Part shown: positions 62,499-64,000 of the stretch, in pieces
Layout of the letters: each line of letters begins with the position of its first letter
How positions within the stretch are numbered: position 1 is the first letter of the stretch
From: Elainella sp. Prado103
GTDB taxonomy: Bacteria > Cyanobacteriota > Cyanobacteriia > Elainellales > Elainellaceae
NCBI GenBank assembly: GCA_025454395.1
Contig: JALOOM010000001.1
Coordinates: 124,001-188,000 of the forward strand
Reading direction: 5' to 3'
Length of the DNA stretch: 64,000 nt
Notes under the pieces: model-generated
Databases searched by the model: none
What the model was told of the DNA's origin: nothing
The model's input: only the letters and a program-made list of their open reading frames with translations
Made by a program: the position numbers and the translations under genes

Positions 62499-62819
62499 CT
62501 ATGGTGCAAGTAGCCACTGCCAGCCTAAGAAGACGATCATGCCCACCACGATCGTCAACAAGAGATTTTTGCGCCAGTAGCCTACTCCGATCGCTGCTAG
62601 TAACCCAATTAAGCGAGCATTGGTGGGATCAACCCATAAAACATCATTGGGCATTAAAACTTCAGGAACCACGATCGCCGTCAGAACGGTAGGGGGTACA
62701 TAGCAGAGTAATTGCAAAAACCAAGGAGCCATCTTTAATCGTCCGCTCATCGCCACAATTGGATAACGGATTGCGAAGGTGACAACGGCCATGCCAGAAA
62801 TCAGCCAAAGTTCATTCAT
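62499..62819 (-). CDS. azlD: AzlD family branched-chain amino acid transport protein
   Basis: A 106-residue membrane protein with four hydrophobic segments. MNELWLISGMAVVTFAIRYP is a typical AzlD start, and LQLLCYVPPTVLTAIVVPE plus LIGLLAAIGVGYWRKNLLLT complete the family pattern. AzlC and AzlD together export branched-chain amino acids (including azaleucine). The open frame extends to a TTG at 62918 that overlaps the azlC stop, but the extra 33 residues cross an inverted repeat and do not look like AzlD. Confidence 0.82.
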   Translation of the reverse strand: MNELWLISGMAVVTFAIRYPIVAMSGRLKMAPWFLQLLCYVPPTVLTAIVVPEVLMPNDVLWVDPTNARLIGLLAAIGVGYWRKNLLLTIVVGMIVFLGWQWLLAP

Positions 62820-62870
62820 AAGATGGTGAAGAAGCGATTCTAAGAGACGAGAAGACAAATATAGATACAG

Positions 62871-62932
62871 AATTGCCCAAGTGATTTCATTGCCATTTCT
62901 CAGGTGAATGCCGATCAATCACTTGGGCGATT
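62871..62932. repeat. 16-bp inverted repeat at the azlC-azlD junction
   Basis: AATTGCCCAAGTGATT (62871-62886) and AATCACTTGGGCGATT (62917-62932) are inverted copies with one mismatch (a G-T pair in RNA), separated by 30 bases. The right arm contains the last codons and stop of azlC. It would form a stable mRNA hairpin between the two genes and could protect or limit expression of azlD. Confidence 0.9.
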
Positions 62933-63649
62933 ACACCTCTGTTCTGTGACAAATCCAGCCAGGATACCAACGATCGTGGCAACCATTAAACCGAGCTGAT
63001 GGGGCAATCCATGGGTGAGGAGAGCGGTAATCCCTGCCATTAACACTGCAACGACCATAGGGCGACGGGTCAAATAAGGAATGACCATGCCGGTAAAAGT
63101 TACTGACATCGCAAAATCGAGACCCCAGTTAGCCGCATTTGGCATCATTTGCCCGACTGTCAGACCCACCCAAGTGAACAACTGCCAGTTTAAATACATG
63201 AATAGTGCTCCGCCCAAGTAATACCAATGTTTGTAGGGGGAAGAGTCAGGTTGATGATAGCGCCCGATCCCAACGGCAAATGCTTCGTCAGTCAACCAAA
63301 ACGCGATCGGTGCCTTCCAGAATTGAGGCAGGTGGTGAACATAGGGAACTAGACTGACCGCATAAAGGAGATGACGAAGATTAACTACAAACGTAGTCAG
63401 AATGATGAGTGGCAGAGCTGTCTGCGTGCTGAGTAAACCTAAGGCAATAAACTGGGAAGAACCTGCAAATACAAATAGCGACATTGCCAGAGCACTCAGC
63501 GACGATAATCCACTACTGGTAGCCAGGGTGCCAAAAATAATACCAAAGGGAATTGCTCCAATAATCAGCGGTAAAATTGCTCGACAGCCCGATAAAAACT
63601 CCGATCGAGCAGTGGGAGCTGGGCTCCGATGATCACTTAAGTTCATCAA
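62915..63649 (-). CDS. azlC: AzlC family branched-chain amino acid export protein
   Basis: A 244-residue membrane protein. [20 protein letters not shown] followed by [13 protein letters not shown] is the AzlC signature; [25 protein letters not shown] and [10 protein letters not shown] follow. These are family-wide motifs of the permease partner of AzlD. It probably exports branched-chain amino acids, with unknown natural substrates in cyanobacteria. The gene precedes azlD on the same strand, with a 16-bp inverted repeat across its stop. Confidence 0.9.
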   Translation of the reverse strand: MMNLSDHRSPAPTARSEFLSGCRAILPLIIGAIPFGIIFGTLATSSGLSSLSALAMSLFVFAGSSQFIALGLLSTQTALPLIILTTFVVNLRHLLYAVSLVPYVHHLPQFWKAPIAFWLTDEAFAVGIGRYHQPDSSPYKHWYYLGGALFMYLNWQLFTWVGLTVGQMMPNAANWGLDFAMSVTFTGMVIPYLTRRPMVVAVLMAGITALLTHGLPHQLGLMVATIVGILAGFVTEQRCNRPSD

Positions 63650-64000
63650 TCAATCTCCTTAACGCAGACTGGCACATCCGATCGAGTACTGCAAGATTCG
63701 ATCGAACCAGCAAGATGGCAAAACGCAGCAAGATGAACCATGAAGGGGAATTAAAGTCTTGCATGATCAAGCTTCAACCATAATTCAAGATTCGAATCAA
63801 CCAAGATATTGCAATCAAGATATTGCAAATTGCAATCAAGATATTGAAATAAGCAGAGGTTTCATCCAATTTTGAATTAGCTTAACCGCTATGAGCTGTT
63901 AAGATCTTGGCTGTTTTTTCAAATCTCGTTTTGTGATCCCTGCCGCCCTCAGGAGATCAAAATGATTAATTTGCAGATCCATTGTAGTGCAAGCGTCTTG
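63650..64000. other. right-hand end: azlC upstream region with 14-bp repeats
   Basis: No gene is called in the last 350 bp. AACCAAGATATTGC (63799), AATCAAGATATTGC (63813) and AATCAAGATATTGA (63834) form a 14-bp array with a seven-base partial unit (AAATTGC) between the last two. CAGCAAGATG words at 63700-63733 are looser. The right border may contain the start of another gene on the plus strand, but it is not visible. Confidence 0.6.
63799..63847. repeat. 14-bp tandem array upstream of azlC
   Basis: Three copies of AATCAAGATATTGC (63799, 63813, 63834), the first with one change, separated by a partial AAATTGC unit at 63827. Confidence 0.9.

Overview
The window is chromosomal DNA from a cyanobacterium. 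The evidence is psbX next to ycf66, RNA polymerase with a split beta-prime subunit (rpoC1 and rpoC2), a cyanophycinase tail, several cyanobacteria-restricted families (DUF3386, DUF2996, PatD, HpsJ), and frequent GATCG-rich words including HIP1 octamers (for example 4753-4760 and 51798-51805). Hormogonium-polysaccharide (hps) type genes suggest a filamentous, motile, biofilm-forming strain. No nif or heterocyst structural genes are seen, although a PatD-like gene is present. I found no rRNA, tRNA, CRISPR, insertion sequence or prophage.

Layout. 1-4158: end of a cyanophycinase gene, a YdeP/FdhF-type molybdopterin oxidoreductase, and a secreted SLH-domain protein. 4551-10613: exopolysaccharide block with a sugar nucleotidyltransferase, HpsL-like membrane protein, HpsN-like GT2 and HpsP-like GT4, interrupted by an opposing PRC-barrel gene. 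10587-14315: YjbQ, then a cobalamin riboswitch and the cobalt transporter cbiM-cbiN-cbiQ-cbiO. 14393-28100: metabolism and stress genes (ROK sugar kinase, purB, GAF protein, PhoD-like phosphatase, Uma2 nuclease, GH57 enzyme, NfuA-type protein, DUF3386, rhomboid protease, Ser/Thr kinase with TPRs). 28101-31681: a repeat-rich stretch around a small secreted cysteine-repeat protein and a large RTX protein. 31816-40241: VOC protein and redoxin (divergent, with overlapping start codons), pyruvate kinase, fatty-acid hydroxylase family protein, sugar transferase, HpsJ-like protein, SpoT/Rel. 40700-44772: PatD-like, psbX, ycf66, HtrA-like protease, DUF2996. 44965-50984: MoaD-like protein and threonine synthase, an SPFH-FHA fusion, a second MoaD-like protein, USP, hisD. 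51288-62366: rpsT, tatD, rpoB, rpoC1, rpoC2. 62499-63649: azlC/azlD.

Most of the window is core chromosome, and I see no single accessory system of unknown type. What stands out is intergenic. About 25 perfect or near-perfect short tandem arrays (units 11-18 bp, each site with its own unit) are scattered through it. Several begin in the last codons of a gene and copy its stop codon. An 11-bp-phased ATTCA array lies upstream of the hpsN-like gene, and a consensus promoter followed by an intrinsic terminator lies in the rpoB leader. The cobalamin riboswitch also shows that the first possible start of cbiM cannot be right. Product names rest on recognising protein motifs by eye; no database search was run.
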